In this document: one piece after another, positions 44,115 to 53,302 of the stretch | Layout: the number at the start of each line of letters is the position of its first letter | How positions within the stretch are numbered: the stretch's first letter is position 1 | NCBI RefSeq assembly: GCF_008704655.1 | Contig: NZ_CP023688.1 | Coordinates: 7,253,501 to 7,317,500 of the forward strand | Origin: Streptomyces rimosus | GTDB taxonomy: Bacteria; Actinomycetota; Actinomycetes; Streptomycetales; Streptomycetaceae | DNA length: 64,000 bases | Direction of reading: 5' to 3' | The notes under the pieces: model-generated | Database searches by the model: none | What the model saw: only the letters and a program-made list of their open reading frames with translations | What the model was told of the DNA's origin: nothing | Position numbers and translations under genes: made by a program

Positions 44115-45362
44115 TCAGTCGTCGTGCGTGTCCGCCGCCTCGACCTCTTCACGGGTGATGCCGAGCAGGTACAGCACGGTGTCCAGGAACGGTACGTTCA
44201 CCGCCGTGTGCGCGGCCTGGCGGACCAGCGGCTTGGCGTTGAACGCCACACCCAGGCCCGCGGCGTTGAGCATGTCCAGGTCGTTGGCACCGTCGCCGAT
44301 GGCCACGGTCTGCGCGAGCGGTACGCCCGCCTCCTGGGCGAAGCGGCGCAGCAGCCGCGCCTTGCCCGCGCGGTCGACGATCTCGCCGGTGACCTTGCCG
44401 GTGAGCTTGCCGTCGACGATCTCCAGCGTGTTGGCGGACGCGAAGTCCAGGCCAAGCTCCTCCTGGAGCGCGTCGGTGACCTGGGTGAATCCGCCCGAGA
44501 CGACGCCGACTTGGTAGCCGAGGTGCTTGAGGGTGCGGACCAGCGTCCGGGCGCCGGGAGTCAGCCGTACCTCCTTGCGCACCAGGTCCACCACGGAGGC
44601 GTCGAGCCCCTTCAGGAGCGCGACGCGGGCGTGCAGCGACTCCTCGAAGTCCAGCTCGCCGCGCATCGCCGCCGTGGTGACCGCGGCGACCTCCGCCTCG
44701 CAGCCCGCGTGGGCCGCGAACAGCTCGATGACCTCGTCCTGGATGAGGGTGGAGTCGACGTCCATGACGACCAGCCGCTGGGCGCGGCGCTGGAGGCCGG
44801 AGGAGACCACCGCGATGTCCACTTCGAGGGCGGCGGCCTCTATGGCCAGGGTGGTGCGCAGGGTGTCCGTCGCGGTGCCGGAGACCGCGAACTCCACCGC
44901 GGTGACGGGGTACTTGGCGAGCCGGAAGATGCGGTCGATGTTGGCGCCGGTGCCGGTGATGGCGGCGGCGATGGCGGCGGTGGACTCGGCGGTGAGCGGG
45001 TGGCCCAGCACGGTGACGTGCGAGCGGCCGGTGCCGCGCGGCCGGTTGTCGCCGGTGCCGGAGATGATCTCGGCCTGGAGGTTCAGCGACTCGGCCCAGC
45101 TGTGCACGGTGGCGCGCAGGTCGCCCTCGGTGACGCCGGACGAGCCGTCGGCCGGGACGGGCGAGGTGACCAGGACGCACAGCACGATGCGGCCCCGGGT
45201 CACCACCTGTTCGATGTCGACGACGTCGACGGAGTAGGCGGCGAGGGTGTCGAAGAGTCCGGCGGTGATGCCCGGCCGGTCCTTCCCGAAGATCTTGACG
45301 AGGAGGGTGGGTACGTCGTCGCCCGGTACGGCGGTGGCAGGCGGGATCTGCGATGCGCTCAT
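44115..45362 (-). CDS. serB: Phosphoserine phosphatase SerB with N-terminal ACT domains
   Basis: Last step of serine synthesis, hydrolysing phosphoserine. 415 residues: ACT-like domains cover about 18-190 (VPTLLVKIFGKDRPGITAGLFD and a second copy SHVTVLGHPLTAES), then the HAD phosphatase with DVDSTLIQDEVIELFA (near residue 200), SGGFTQVTDAL and GDGANDLDML. ACT domains may give serine feedback, as in mycobacterial SerB2. ATG 45362 has only a weak AAGAG site. Confidence 0.94.
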   Translation of the reverse strand: MSASQIPPATAVPGDDVPTLLVKIFGKDRPGITAGLFDTLAAYSVDVVDIEQVVTRGRIVLCVLVTSPVPADGSSGVTEGDLRATVHSWAESLNLQAEIISGTGDNRPRGTGRSHVTVLGHPLTAESTAAIAAAITGTGANIDRIFRLAKYPVTAVEFAVSGTATDTLRTTLAIEAAALEVDIAVVSSGLQRRAQRLVVMDVDSTLIQDEVIELFAAHAGCEAEVAAVTTAAMRGELDFEESLHARVALLKGLDASVVDLVRKEVRLTPGARTLVRTLKHLGYQVGVVSGGFTQVTDALQEELGLDFASANTLEIVDGKLTGKVTGEIVDRAGKARLLRRFAQEAGVPLAQTVAIGDGANDLDMLNAAGLGVAFNAKPLVRQAAHTAVNVPFLDTVLYLLGITREEVEAADTHDD

Positions 45363-45465
45363 GGTGCTCTTACGGTAACCGGACCCCGCCGGCTCCCGTA
45401 CAGGTGTCCGTGGTCCGGACGCCCCGCTGTTCAGTGGCGTTCTCCCGGAGTTCGGACGGGGTCCG

Positions 45466-47481
45466 TCAGCGGCCTCCTCCCGGCCGTCCGGGCGGCGGCG
45501 GACCGTCGGGCGGGTCCGCGCGGCGCTTCCGGGGCGCGCCGCGCGGCTTGGGCGGTACCGGGGGACGCGGGGGAGGGGGCGGCTGGTAGCCGCTGCCCAC
45601 GGTGGGGTGGGATTCCGGCGGCGGGGGATTCTCGGGCGGCCTGTTCCCGGGGCGGCGCGCCGTGGGTGCCGCGTGCCCGGCGGGCGGCGGGCCCCAGTCG
45701 CGTGTGTGCGGGGGCTGCTCCGGAGGCGGCGGCCAGGTCTGGGTCTCCGGCGGCGGTCCCGCCGGTGGCGTCGGCCAGCTCTGCCGGCGTGGCGGCTGCC
45801 CGGGTGGGGGCGGCGGGGGCGTCCGGCCGCTTTCCGGCCGGCGCGGGTACGGCTCCCGCTCCCGGCTTTCCGGCGGGCGCATGTACGGGTTCGTGTCGGC
45901 GTTCGGGGGCCGGTAGACGGGGGAGGGCGTGTACGGACCGGGCTCGTGGGCAGCGTCGGAGTAGCCCGGGGCGCCGTAACCCGGCGTGGGGGCCGCGTGC
46001 CGGTGGCCGTGCCTCTGCGTACGGGCGTCGGCGTCCTGCCCGTACCCCCGTACGTCCTCCGGCTCCGGCCCCGCGCTCTTCGGCAGCCGTACGGCACGCC
46101 GTCCGGCCGCCCCGGTGGCGCACGCCAACAGGCCGCCCACCAGTCCCGCCACCGCGCCCCACACCGCCCCCAGCGCGAACGCCGCGGGCACGCTCCCGCG
46201 CAGCTCCAGGCCCGCGCCGAAGGCGTCGAACCCGAAGACGGACAGGCTCGCGTTCGCCGAGACGCCGGTCAGGTGCACCAGTAGCGGCAGCGTGAGCGCC
46301 GTCAGCGCGCCCAGCCCGGCCGCACAGCGCAGCGCGAACGGCAGCGTGCGGGCGCCCTCCCGCGGCGTACGGACGGCCGTGAGCACGCCCGCGAGCAGCA
46401 TCATCAGCACGGCGGCCACCGGCAGCAGCCACACCCGTCCGTCCAGCTCGGCGAGCCGCCCGATGGTCAGCCGGGCCCCGTTCCCGCCGTCGAGCAGGCG
46501 GTCGACGGGGTCGGGCAGGAAGCGGGTGAGCACGCCGGAGGCGCTGCCGTGCCAGGGGACGAAGAGGCCGAGCGGAATGCCGAGCCAGACGCCGTTCGGG
46601 GCGGCGAGCAGCGCCGCGCCCAGCACCCGCCGCGGATGATCGTCGCCGATCGCCGCGTACCCGGCCGCCGCCAGTCCCGCCGCCACCGCCACCAGCGCCA
46701 CCATGACCAGCGCGGACGCCGCGGGCCGTACGAAGCGGTGGGCCGCGGTGAGCGCGCGGGGCAGCGGCGCCCGCCGGGCCGCCAGCACCGTGATCACCAG
46801 CACTCCGAGCACCCACACCAGGCCGCCCGCCAGGGAGGCGCCCGTGTCCACCGCGAACCCGACCGACGCCTTGGCGCCGATCAGGTCGGCGATCCGCTCC
46901 GGCAGCCCGCCGTTGTCGCCGTCCCCGATCCCGAGGCCGCCCAGGCCGTCCCGCAGCCGGTCCAGCAGCCCGCCGTCACCGCCCCCGCCTCCGGAACCCC
47001 CGCCCCCGCCGCCGACGAGCCCGCCCAGCGTCTTGCCGTCGATCGTTACGGAGTCGTGTCCGGCCCAGGCCAGGAAGGCCAGCAGCGCGACGAACAGGCC
47101 CGCCAACACCACGGCGCGGGCGGCCAGTTCGCCCCAGCCGACGGTCGCGCCGACCCGGCGCAGCGAGCGGGCGAACACCCACCCCAGCACCAGGGCGCCC
47201 ACCAGGCCCACACCCAACGGCGCGATGTCAACGGCGGATTCGGCCGCCTGCCCCTCCAGCCCGAAGGCGCTCACATCGCCCGACGGCGTCACCGAGCCGC
47301 CCACGGCCAGCACCACCGCCGCGGCGGTCAGCGGCCCCAGCGACGCCGCGGAGTCGGCGCCCAGCAGATGCAGCCCCAGCGCCGCCACCCCGGCCATCGC
47401 CAGGAACGCCCAGCTGACGGCGGCGACGGCGGACAGCAGAACGTCGCCCCAGCGGAGCCGTGCGGTGGTGCCGGCGGTCAT
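45466..47481 (-). CDS. Streptophobe-type polytopic membrane protein with Pro-rich tail
   Basis: 671 residues: about ten hydrophobic helices in residues 10-480, an extracytoplasmic Gly/Asp-rich loop with GGGGGGSGGGGGDGG near residue 160, and a 190-residue cytoplasmic tail rich in Pro, Arg, Gly (PPPPPPGQPPRRQSW). It resembles the Streptomyces streptophobe family; no function is known. ATG 47481 has a GGGGG site. It is divergent from the FHA-ABCG gene and upstream of serB on the same strand with 103 nt between. Confidence 0.82.
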   Translation of the reverse strand: MTAGTTARLRWGDVLLSAVAAVSWAFLAMAGVAALGLHLLGADSAASLGPLTAAAVVLAVGGSVTPSGDVSAFGLEGQAAESAVDIAPLGVGLVGALVLGWVFARSLRRVGATVGWGELAARAVVLAGLFVALLAFLAWAGHDSVTIDGKTLGGLVGGGGGGSGGGGGDGGLLDRLRDGLGGLGIGDGDNGGLPERIADLIGAKASVGFAVDTGASLAGGLVWVLGVLVITVLAARRAPLPRALTAAHRFVRPAASALVMVALVAVAAGLAAAGYAAIGDDHPRRVLGAALLAAPNGVWLGIPLGLFVPWHGSASGVLTRFLPDPVDRLLDGGNGARLTIGRLAELDGRVWLLPVAAVLMMLLAGVLTAVRTPREGARTLPFALRCAAGLGALTALTLPLLVHLTGVSANASLSVFGFDAFGAGLELRGSVPAAFALGAVWGAVAGLVGGLLACATGAAGRRAVRLPKSAGPEPEDVRGYGQDADARTQRHGHRHAAPTPGYGAPGYSDAAHEPGPYTPSPVYRPPNADTNPYMRPPESREREPYPRRPESGRTPPPPPPGQPPRRQSWPTPPAGPPPETQTWPPPPEQPPHTRDWGPPPAGHAAPTARRPGNRPPENPPPPESHPTVGSGYQPPPPPRPPVPPKPRGAPRKRRADPPDGPPPPGRPGGGR

Positions 47482-47710
47482 CGAAGCCCCCGATCCGGGT
47501 CGAGTCGCCCCGAACGCGCACGATGCCATGATCCGTACGCTTCCGTGGTCGCTTACCACTCTCCGTGGGCGTTTCGCCGCCGTCAACGCACCCGGCCGAT
47601 GACCTTGCCGGACCCGTTTTTTGGCTCCGGGCACCGTGCCTGAAATAGTTCCTCACGATGTTCGCCATCCCTAGACTTCCCATACAGGGCGTCACTCGGG
47701 GGACTATGTA

Positions 47711-50290
47711 ATGGGGCATGGAGTGCCTGAACTCGTACTCGAATTGAACGGACGGACCTGGACGCTCGACCCGTCCCGGTCCTACAGCCTGGGCCGTGAT
47801 CCCCAGGGTGACATGGTGCTGGACGATGCCAGGGTCTCCTGGCGGCACGCCATCGTGCGCTGGGGCGGGCACAGTTGGGTCATCGAAGACCAGGGCAGCA
47901 CCAACGGCACGTATGTGCAGGGGCAGCGCATCCACCAGCTGGAGATCGGCCCCGGCTCCGCCGTGCACCTCGGCAACGCCACCGACGGCCCGCGGCTGAC
48001 CCTGTCGGGCAGCGCCGCCCCGGCCGCCGGTGTGCACAGCGCGCAGACCGCGATGGCCCAGCCGCAGGTCCAGGGCGGACCTGGATGGGCCGCGCCGCCG
48101 CAGGCCCAGCAGCCGCCGGTCCACCAGGCGCCCGCCCACCACCAGGCCCCGGCCCACCAGGTCCCGCAGCAGCAGGTCTGGAACCAGCAGCCGCAGGCCC
48201 CGTACACCCCGCAGCAGCCGCCCCAGGGCCGGCCTCCCGTGGCGCAGCAGCCCCCGGCCGACCGGTCCGGCGCCGCCGCCCCGCCGGTCTACGGCGACCG
48301 CAGCCCGACCACGTTCCACCGCCTCGACCTCGGCCGCGTCATGCGCATCGGCCGCGCGCTGGAGAACGAGCTGGTCGTCTCCGACCTCCAGGTCTCCCGG
48401 CACCACGCCGAGTTCCGCGCCACGCCCGACGGCCGCTTCGAGATCCACGACCTCGGCAGCCACAACGGCACGTACATCAACGGCCAGCCGGTACCGAAGT
48501 CGGGCAAGGCGCCGGTCGGCCCGAACGACATCATCGGCGTCGGCCACTCCACCTTCCGGCTGGTCGGCGACCGGCTGGAGGAGTTCGTCGACACCGGTGA
48601 GGTGTCCTTCTCCGCCCGCCACCTGACCGTCACGGTCGACGGCGGCAAGCAGATCCTCAAGGACGTTTCCTTCGGCGTCCCGGAGAAGTCCCTGGTGGCG
48701 GTCATCGGCCCGTCGGGGTCCGGCAAGTCCACCCTGCTCAAGGCGCTGACCGGCTACCGGCCCGCCGACCAGGGCGACGTCCTCTACGACAACCGCAACC
48801 TCTACAAGCAGTTCGCCGAGCTGCGCCAGCGCATCGGCCTGGTCCCGCAGGACGACATCCTCCACAAGGAGCTGACCGTCCAGAAGGCCCTGAAGTACGC
48901 GGCCAAGCTGCGCTTCCCCGGTGACACCGCCGAGGCCGAGCGCACCGCGCGGATCGACGAGGTGCTGCGCGAGCTCAAGCTGGACGTCCACAAGGACAAG
49001 AAGGTCACCTCGCTGTCCGGCGGCCAGCGCAAGCGCGTCTCGGTCGCCCTGGAGCTGCTGACCAAGCCGTCCCTGATATTCCTGGACGAGCCGACCTCCG
49101 GCCTGGACCCGGGCATGGACCGCGACGTCATGCAGCTGCTGCGCGGCCTGGCCGACGACGGCCGTACGGTCCTGGTGGTCACCCACTCCGTCGCCGAGCT
49201 GGCACTGTGCGACAAGCTGCTGGTGATGGCGCCGGGCGGCGGTGTGGCCTACTTCGGCCCTCCGGAAGAGGCGCTGAACTTCTTCCAGTACGACTCCTGG
49301 GCCGATGTCTTCTCCGCCTTCGAGAACTACCGCGACTACGACTGGATGGGCCGCTGGCGCGGCTCCCCGCACTACCAGATGTACGCCGCGGACATCGACG
49401 CCGTCGCCCCGCAGTCGGTGTCGGTCCAGGCACCCCCGGCCCGGATGCAGAAGTCCCAGAGCTGGGGCTCGCAGCTGTGGACCCTGATGCGGCGCTATGT
49501 CTCCGTGCTCGCCTCCGACCGCGGCTTCCTCGGTCTGATGCTGATCCTGCCGGCCGTGCTCGGCGTGGTCTCCATCCTCATCCCCAGCCAGCACGGCCTG
49601 GGCTACGGCCCCAAGGGCCCCAACCGCGACGCCAGCACCATCATGCTGATCCTCGCGGTCGGCATGTGCTTCTCGGGCGCCGCCAACTCGGTCCGTGAGC
49701 TGATCAAGGAACGGGTGATCTACGAGCGGGAACGGGCCACCGGCCTGTCCCGGTCCGCGTACCTGATGTCCAAGGTGATCGTGCTCGGGGTGGTCACCGC
49801 CATCCAGGGCGTGATCATCGCGGCGATCGGCTTCACCCCGCGCAAGATGCCCACCGAGGGCGTGCTGTTCAAGGACCTGCCCGCCGTCGAGATGGCGCTG
49901 GCGGTCATCGCGCTGGGCTTCACCTCGATGATGTTCGGCCTGATCATCTCGTCGCTGGTCAAGACCGCCGAGAAGACCATGCCGCTGCTGGTCATGTTCG
50001 CCATCGTCCAGGTGGTCTTCACCGGCGTGCTCTTCCAGCTCTTCGACACGGTCGGCGTCGCCCAGGTGGCCTGGCTGATGCCGTCGCGCTGGGCGGTGGC
50101 CGCGATGGGCGCGACCGCCGACATGAACACGCTGCTGCCGTGGGAGGCGGGCAACCCCGACCCGCTGTGGAAGCACGAGGCGAGCGTCTACGCGATGGAC
50201 CTGATCATCCTGCTCGCGCTCGGCGTCGCCCTGGCCTTCGCGGTGGCCCGGCTGCTGCGCCGCCACGAGCCGGAGGTCATGCGCAAGTAA
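47711..50290 (+). CDS. FHA-FHA-ABCG transporter (Rv1747-like)
   Basis: A full-length fusion of 859 residues: FHA domain 1 (about 8-95, SLGRDPQGDMVLDDARVSWRH), a 100-residue Gln/Pro linker, FHA domain 2 (about 205-285, RIGRALENELVVSDLQVSRHH, SHNGTYING), an ABC nucleotide-binding domain (GPSGSGKST, LSGGQRKR, IFLDEPTSGLD) and an ABCG-type six-helix membrane domain (about 590-855). FHA domains bind phosphothreonine, so Ser/Thr kinases probably control it, as for Mycobacterium tuberculosis Rv1747. Substrate unknown; cell-envelope lipid or peptide export is plausible. ATG 47711 follows GGGGGA. Confidence 0.93.
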   Translation: MGHGVPELVLELNGRTWTLDPSRSYSLGRDPQGDMVLDDARVSWRHAIVRWGGHSWVIEDQGSTNGTYVQGQRIHQLEIGPGSAVHLGNATDGPRLTLSGSAAPAAGVHSAQTAMAQPQVQGGPGWAAPPQAQQPPVHQAPAHHQAPAHQVPQQQVWNQQPQAPYTPQQPPQGRPPVAQQPPADRSGAAAPPVYGDRSPTTFHRLDLGRVMRIGRALENELVVSDLQVSRHHAEFRATPDGRFEIHDLGSHNGTYINGQPVPKSGKAPVGPNDIIGVGHSTFRLVGDRLEEFVDTGEVSFSARHLTVTVDGGKQILKDVSFGVPEKSLVAVIGPSGSGKSTLLKALTGYRPADQGDVLYDNRNLYKQFAELRQRIGLVPQDDILHKELTVQKALKYAAKLRFPGDTAEAERTARIDEVLRELKLDVHKDKKVTSLSGGQRKRVSVALELLTKPSLIFLDEPTSGLDPGMDRDVMQLLRGLADDGRTVLVVTHSVAELALCDKLLVMAPGGGVAYFGPPEEALNFFQYDSWADVFSAFENYRDYDWMGRWRGSPHYQMYAADIDAVAPQSVSVQAPPARMQKSQSWGSQLWTLMRRYVSVLASDRGFLGLMLILPAVLGVVSILIPSQHGLGYGPKGPNRDASTIMLILAVGMCFSGAANSVRELIKERVIYERERATGLSRSAYLMSKVIVLGVVTAIQGVIIAAIGFTPRKMPTEGVLFKDLPAVEMALAVIALGFTSMMFGLIISSLVKTAEKTMPLLVMFAIVQVVFTGVLFQLFDTVGVAQVAWLMPSRWAVAAMGATADMNTLLPWEAGNPDPLWKHEASVYAMDLIILLALGVALAFAVARLLRRHEPEVMRK

Positions 50291-50305
50291 CGCGTGGCAC
50301 GACGA

Positions 50306-50349
50306 ACGCCGAGGGGCGGCACCCAGTGCTGGGTGCCGCCCCTCGGCGT
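50306..50349. terminator. Very strong bidirectional terminator
   Basis: A perfect 20-bp stem (50306-50325 with 50330-50349) with the loop GTGC, between convergent stop codons of the ABCG and SLT genes. Confidence 0.92.
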
Positions 50350-50362
50350 ATGCGCGTCCGGC

Positions 50363-51106
50363 TCAGTACGCGGAGTTCACGTTGTCCATGGAGCCGTAGG
50401 TCGCGGCCGCGTAGTTGCAGGCGGCGACGATGTTGGCGACCGGGTCGAAGATGTCCCAGGAGGTGCCCTCGACGTGGTACGCCTGGAAGGTCGGGTCGAT
50501 CACCTGGAGCAGGCCCTTGGACGGGGTGCCCTGCTGCGCGTTGGAGTCGTAGCCGTTGACGGCCTGCGGGTTGCCGGTCGACTCGCGCATGATGTTGCGG
50601 TACAGACCGTCGTAGGAGCCGGGGATGCCGTGCTTCTGCATGATGTCCAGCGACTCGCGGATCCAGCCGTCCAGGTCGTTGCTGTACGTCTTGGCCGGCT
50701 CCGGGGCCGGGGCGGCGGCGCGGTCGGCGGACCGGCTCGCGGCCTCCTTGTCCTTGCGCTCCTGCTCGGCCTTGGCCTTGGCGTCGGCCTCCTGCTTGGC
50801 CTTGGCCTCCTTCTCGGCGTCTTCGGCCTTCTTCTTGGCCTCGGCGGCGTCCTTCTCGGCCTGCTGGGCGGAGGCGTCCGCCTGCTTGCCGAGGGTCTCC
50901 GACTGGGTCTTGGCGGCGTTGTCGACCGCACTGAAGGCGACCGGCTTGACGTTCTGGCCCGCGGCCCGGTCGTTCTGCCCGGCGTCCGCCGAACCCGGGA
51001 CGAGGGCGAAGACCAGTGCGGCGGCACCGGCAGCGGCGACGCCGGCGGCCGAGAGCTTGTGCGTCCGGTTCAGGCGGGCGTAGCCGGGAATGGCGTGCTT
51101 GGGCAT
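50363..51106 (-). CDS. Secreted SLT-domain protein with coiled coil
   Basis: 247 residues. A signal peptide (about 18-42, AAGVAAAGAAALVFALVPGSADA) is followed by an Ala/Lys/Glu coiled coil (about 60-130, KAEDAEKEAKAKQEADAKAK) and a lytic transglycosylase domain (about 140-247) with catalytic Glu in MRESTGNPQAVNGYD and GLLQVIDPTFQAYH. It should cleave peptidoglycan outside the cell and may take part in growth or spore germination. ATG 51106. A 362-nt spacer with no gene precedes it. Confidence 0.9.
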   Translation of the reverse strand: MPKHAIPGYARLNRTHKLSAAGVAAAGAAALVFALVPGSADAGQNDRAAGQNVKPVAFSAVDNAAKTQSETLGKQADASAQQAEKDAAEAKKKAEDAEKEAKAKQEADAKAKAEQERKDKEAASRSADRAAAPAPEPAKTYSNDLDGWIRESLDIMQKHGIPGSYDGLYRNIMRESTGNPQAVNGYDSNAQQGTPSKGLLQVIDPTFQAYHVEGTSWDIFDPVANIVAACNYAAATYGSMDNVNSAY

Positions 51107-51468
51107 GCGGAGTCAGACCTCTTCCAATGGGGAGCGCCGCTGTGGCCGGGATGGGCGGTGAACGCCGAGTTCTGTCCACGGCGCCGAGCGACGGCAGTCA
51201 TTGTTAGCGGCCGGAAATTAGCTGAGCAAAGAGACGAAATACGATCCCGCTTAGTGGAACCCGGGGTACGGATCTCGCGTCAGCGTCGGTTCATCCCGGC
51301 GTCCGGGCCGGGTCCACCCCAGGTATGCCCCGCATCATCCAAAAGTCGTACGTGGCCGGCGAAGCCACTAATGCCCTTCGTAAGTGACGTAGGCCCTATG
51401 CGCGGCGTCACACCGGGCGAGACGTTTAGTCGCCCGGTGTGATTGCATTCGCACACTGTGTCAGTGAA
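51107..51468. other. 362-bp region upstream of the SLT gene
   Basis: It holds the promoter and a 5' leader of unknown length for the SLT gene, and at its right end the nitroreductase terminator (51408-51442). I looked for a c-di-AMP riboswitch, common before such genes, and found no convincing core. AT-rich patches near 51200-51245 may be the promoter. Confidence 0.5.
51408..51442 (-). terminator. Terminator after the nitroreductase gene
   Basis: TCACACCGGGCG (51408-51419) pairs perfectly with 51431-51442, 12 bp, loop of 11 nt, 26 nt beyond the stop codon. Confidence 0.85.
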
Positions 51469-52170
51469 TTAGATCTCCACCAGCACCTGGTCCAGGGTCT
51501 TACGGACCAGATCCGGTACCCGACAGTCCTTCGCCGGATATCCCACCGGAATCACCGCGAACGCCTTCTCGTTCGCGGGCCGCCCCAGCACCTCCTGGAG
51601 GAAGCGCATCGGGCTCGGTGTGTGCACCAGGGCGCCCAGGCCCGACAGGTGCAGCGCGGACAGCAGCATGCCGACCGCGATGCCCACCGACTCGTCCACG
51701 TAGTAGTGCTTGTGCTTCGTGCCGTCCGCGCCCAGCCAGTACCGCTGCTGGAAGACCACGATCAGGTGGGGCGCCTCGGTCAGATGCGGCTTGATCTCGT
51801 CCGTGCCCAGCGGGCGCAGCGCCGCCAGCCACTCCTCGCCGAGCCGTCCCGCGTAGGAGAGACGTTCCTCCGCCTCCGCCGCCTCCCGGATGCGCCGCCG
51901 CACCTCCGGGTCCTTGACCAGCACGAACGTCCAGGGCTGCTGGTGCGCCCCGGAGGGCGCGGTGGCCGCGCAGGCGATGGCGTCCTTCACCACCTGCTCC
52001 GGCACCGGGTCGGGGGAGAACTGCCGGACGGTGCGGCGCCGGTCCATCCGCTCCCGCAGCTCGGCGGCGCGGGCCAGGGATTCGCCGGCCGGCATCCGCT
52101 CGGGGTGGTACGGCACCGACCGGTAGGGATCGCCGTGGGTCGGTGCCCAGTTCCTCGTTGGTGTCGACAT
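51469..52170 (-). CDS. Nitroreductase family flavoprotein (iodotyrosine deiodinase-like)
   Basis: An FMN-dependent NAD(P)H oxidoreductase of 233 residues. FMN-binding features are RRTVRQFSPDPVPEQVV, APSGAHQQPWTFVLV and a late AVIPVGYPAKDCRVP. The order and spacing resemble bacterial relatives of iodotyrosine deiodinase more than NfsA/NfsB. Substrate unknown. It starts 16 nt after the QueA-like stop codon, so it belongs to the SDR-queA-nitroreductase transcript. Confidence 0.88.
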   Translation of the reverse strand: MSTPTRNWAPTHGDPYRSVPYHPERMPAGESLARAAELRERMDRRRTVRQFSPDPVPEQVVKDAIACAATAPSGAHQQPWTFVLVKDPEVRRRIREAAEAEERLSYAGRLGEEWLAALRPLGTDEIKPHLTEAPHLIVVFQQRYWLGADGTKHKHYYVDESVGIAVGMLLSALHLSGLGALVHTPSPMRFLQEVLGRPANEKAFAVIPVGYPAKDCRVPDLVRKTLDQVLVEI

Positions 52171-52186
52171 GCTCCGAGTCTGGGGT

Positions 52187-53302
52187 TCAGGACGGCAGGA
52201 TGAGGTGGAGATCCCCGAACTCGTGCCACAGGTAGCGGCGGCGGACGGCCTCCGCGTACGCCCGGCACAGCGCGTCCCCGAAATCCGCGCCCGCCGCCAC
52301 CTGCCCGACCGCCGCCAGCATGAGCAGGTGCGACGCCTGCGGCTCGTGCAGTCCGGTCAGCAGCCCGTCCACCGCCCGCACCCCGCGCTCCGGGGTGACG
52401 ACCAGCTCCGTCCATCCGGACGCCGCGCGGATCCGCCCGTCCGCGTCGGCGGCGGTCTCCAGCGCCCGTACGGCCGTCGTCCCCACCGCCACCACCCGGC
52501 CGCCGCCCGCCCTGGCCGCGTTGATCTGCCACGCCGTCGACGGCGGCACCGCGAAGCGCTCCGGGTACGGCGGCTCGTACGCCTCCGCCGACGCCACCCC
52601 CGTGTGCAGCGTCACCGGCGCGATCTGCACGCCCCTGCTGACCAGCCGCGCCACCAGGGAAGCGGTGAACGGCCGCGCCGCACTCGGCATCTCCGCGCTG
52701 CCGCCGCCGTCCGGCGAGCCCACCGCGAACACCGTCTGGTAGGCGTCCAGCGGCTGGTCCCGGTCCGTATAGCCGTAGCGGATCGGCCGCCCGTACCGGC
52801 GCAGCAGCTCCGCGACCGGCGCCCCGGACACCCGCGCCCACCACAGCCGTACGCCCCCGCGCTCCACCGGCGCGCGCAGCTCCAGCCGCGCCCCGCCCGG
52901 CAGCCGCACCACCGTCCCGGCCGGGCCGCCCGCCCGCTGCCGGGTGCTGCCGCAGCCGTCCGGCGTCCGCAGCTCCACCGTCCAGTCCCCGGCCGCCGCC
53001 TCCGGACGCGGATGCTGCCGGTCGGCGCGCGTCGAGAAGTGCACCACCACCGGCTCGCCGCGGCCCCGCCCGTCCCCGAGCCGGCCGTCCAGCGCCGCCG
53101 GCAGGGTCCGCGAGGTGTTCACCACCAGGACGTCCCCGGCCGACAGCAGCCGCGGCAGCTCCTTGAACGCGTGGTGCGACGGCTCCGCCGTACCCCGGCT
53201 GACCAGCAGGCGTACCGCGTCCCTGCCCTGGCCGGGCGCCCGTTGCTCGGCCGGCTCCCGCGCCGACAGCTCCGGCGGCACCCGCAGCACCTCGGCGGTC
53301 AC
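52187..53302 (-). CDS. queA: QueA-like S-adenosylmethionine:tRNA ribosyltransferase-isomerase
   Basis: QueA adds the epoxycyclopentanediol of SAM to preQ1 in tRNA. The 371-residue product keeps GDVLVVNTSRTLPA, VTLHTGV, RVVAVGTTAVRALE, VDGLLTGLHEP and the C-terminal YLWHEFGD. The region that reads APTAGLHF in E. coli is EMPSAARPFT here, and an insertion rich in Gly/Arg occupies about 115-130, so substrate specificity may differ. GTG 53302 overlaps the SDR stop codon (GTGA). No other queuosine gene is in the window. Confidence 0.85.
   Translation of the reverse strand: MTAEVLRVPPELSAREPAEQRAPGQGRDAVRLLVSRGTAEPSHHAFKELPRLLSAGDVLVVNTSRTLPAALDGRLGDGRGRGEPVVVHFSTRADRQHPRPEAAAGDWTVELRTPDGCGSTRQRAGGPAGTVVRLPGGARLELRAPVERGGVRLWWARVSGAPVAELLRRYGRPIRYGYTDRDQPLDAYQTVFAVGSPDGGGSAEMPSAARPFTASLVARLVSRGVQIAPVTLHTGVASAEAYEPPYPERFAVPPSTAWQINAARAGGGRVVAVGTTAVRALETAADADGRIRAASGWTELVVTPERGVRAVDGLLTGLHEPQASHLLMLAAVGQVAAGADFGDALCRAYAEAVRRRYLWHEFGDLHLILPS

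Noticed and set aside
51107..51380. c-di-AMP (ydaO) riboswitch upstream of the SLT protein gene
   Set aside because: Such genes often have it, but I could not find its conserved core or pseudoknot sequences.
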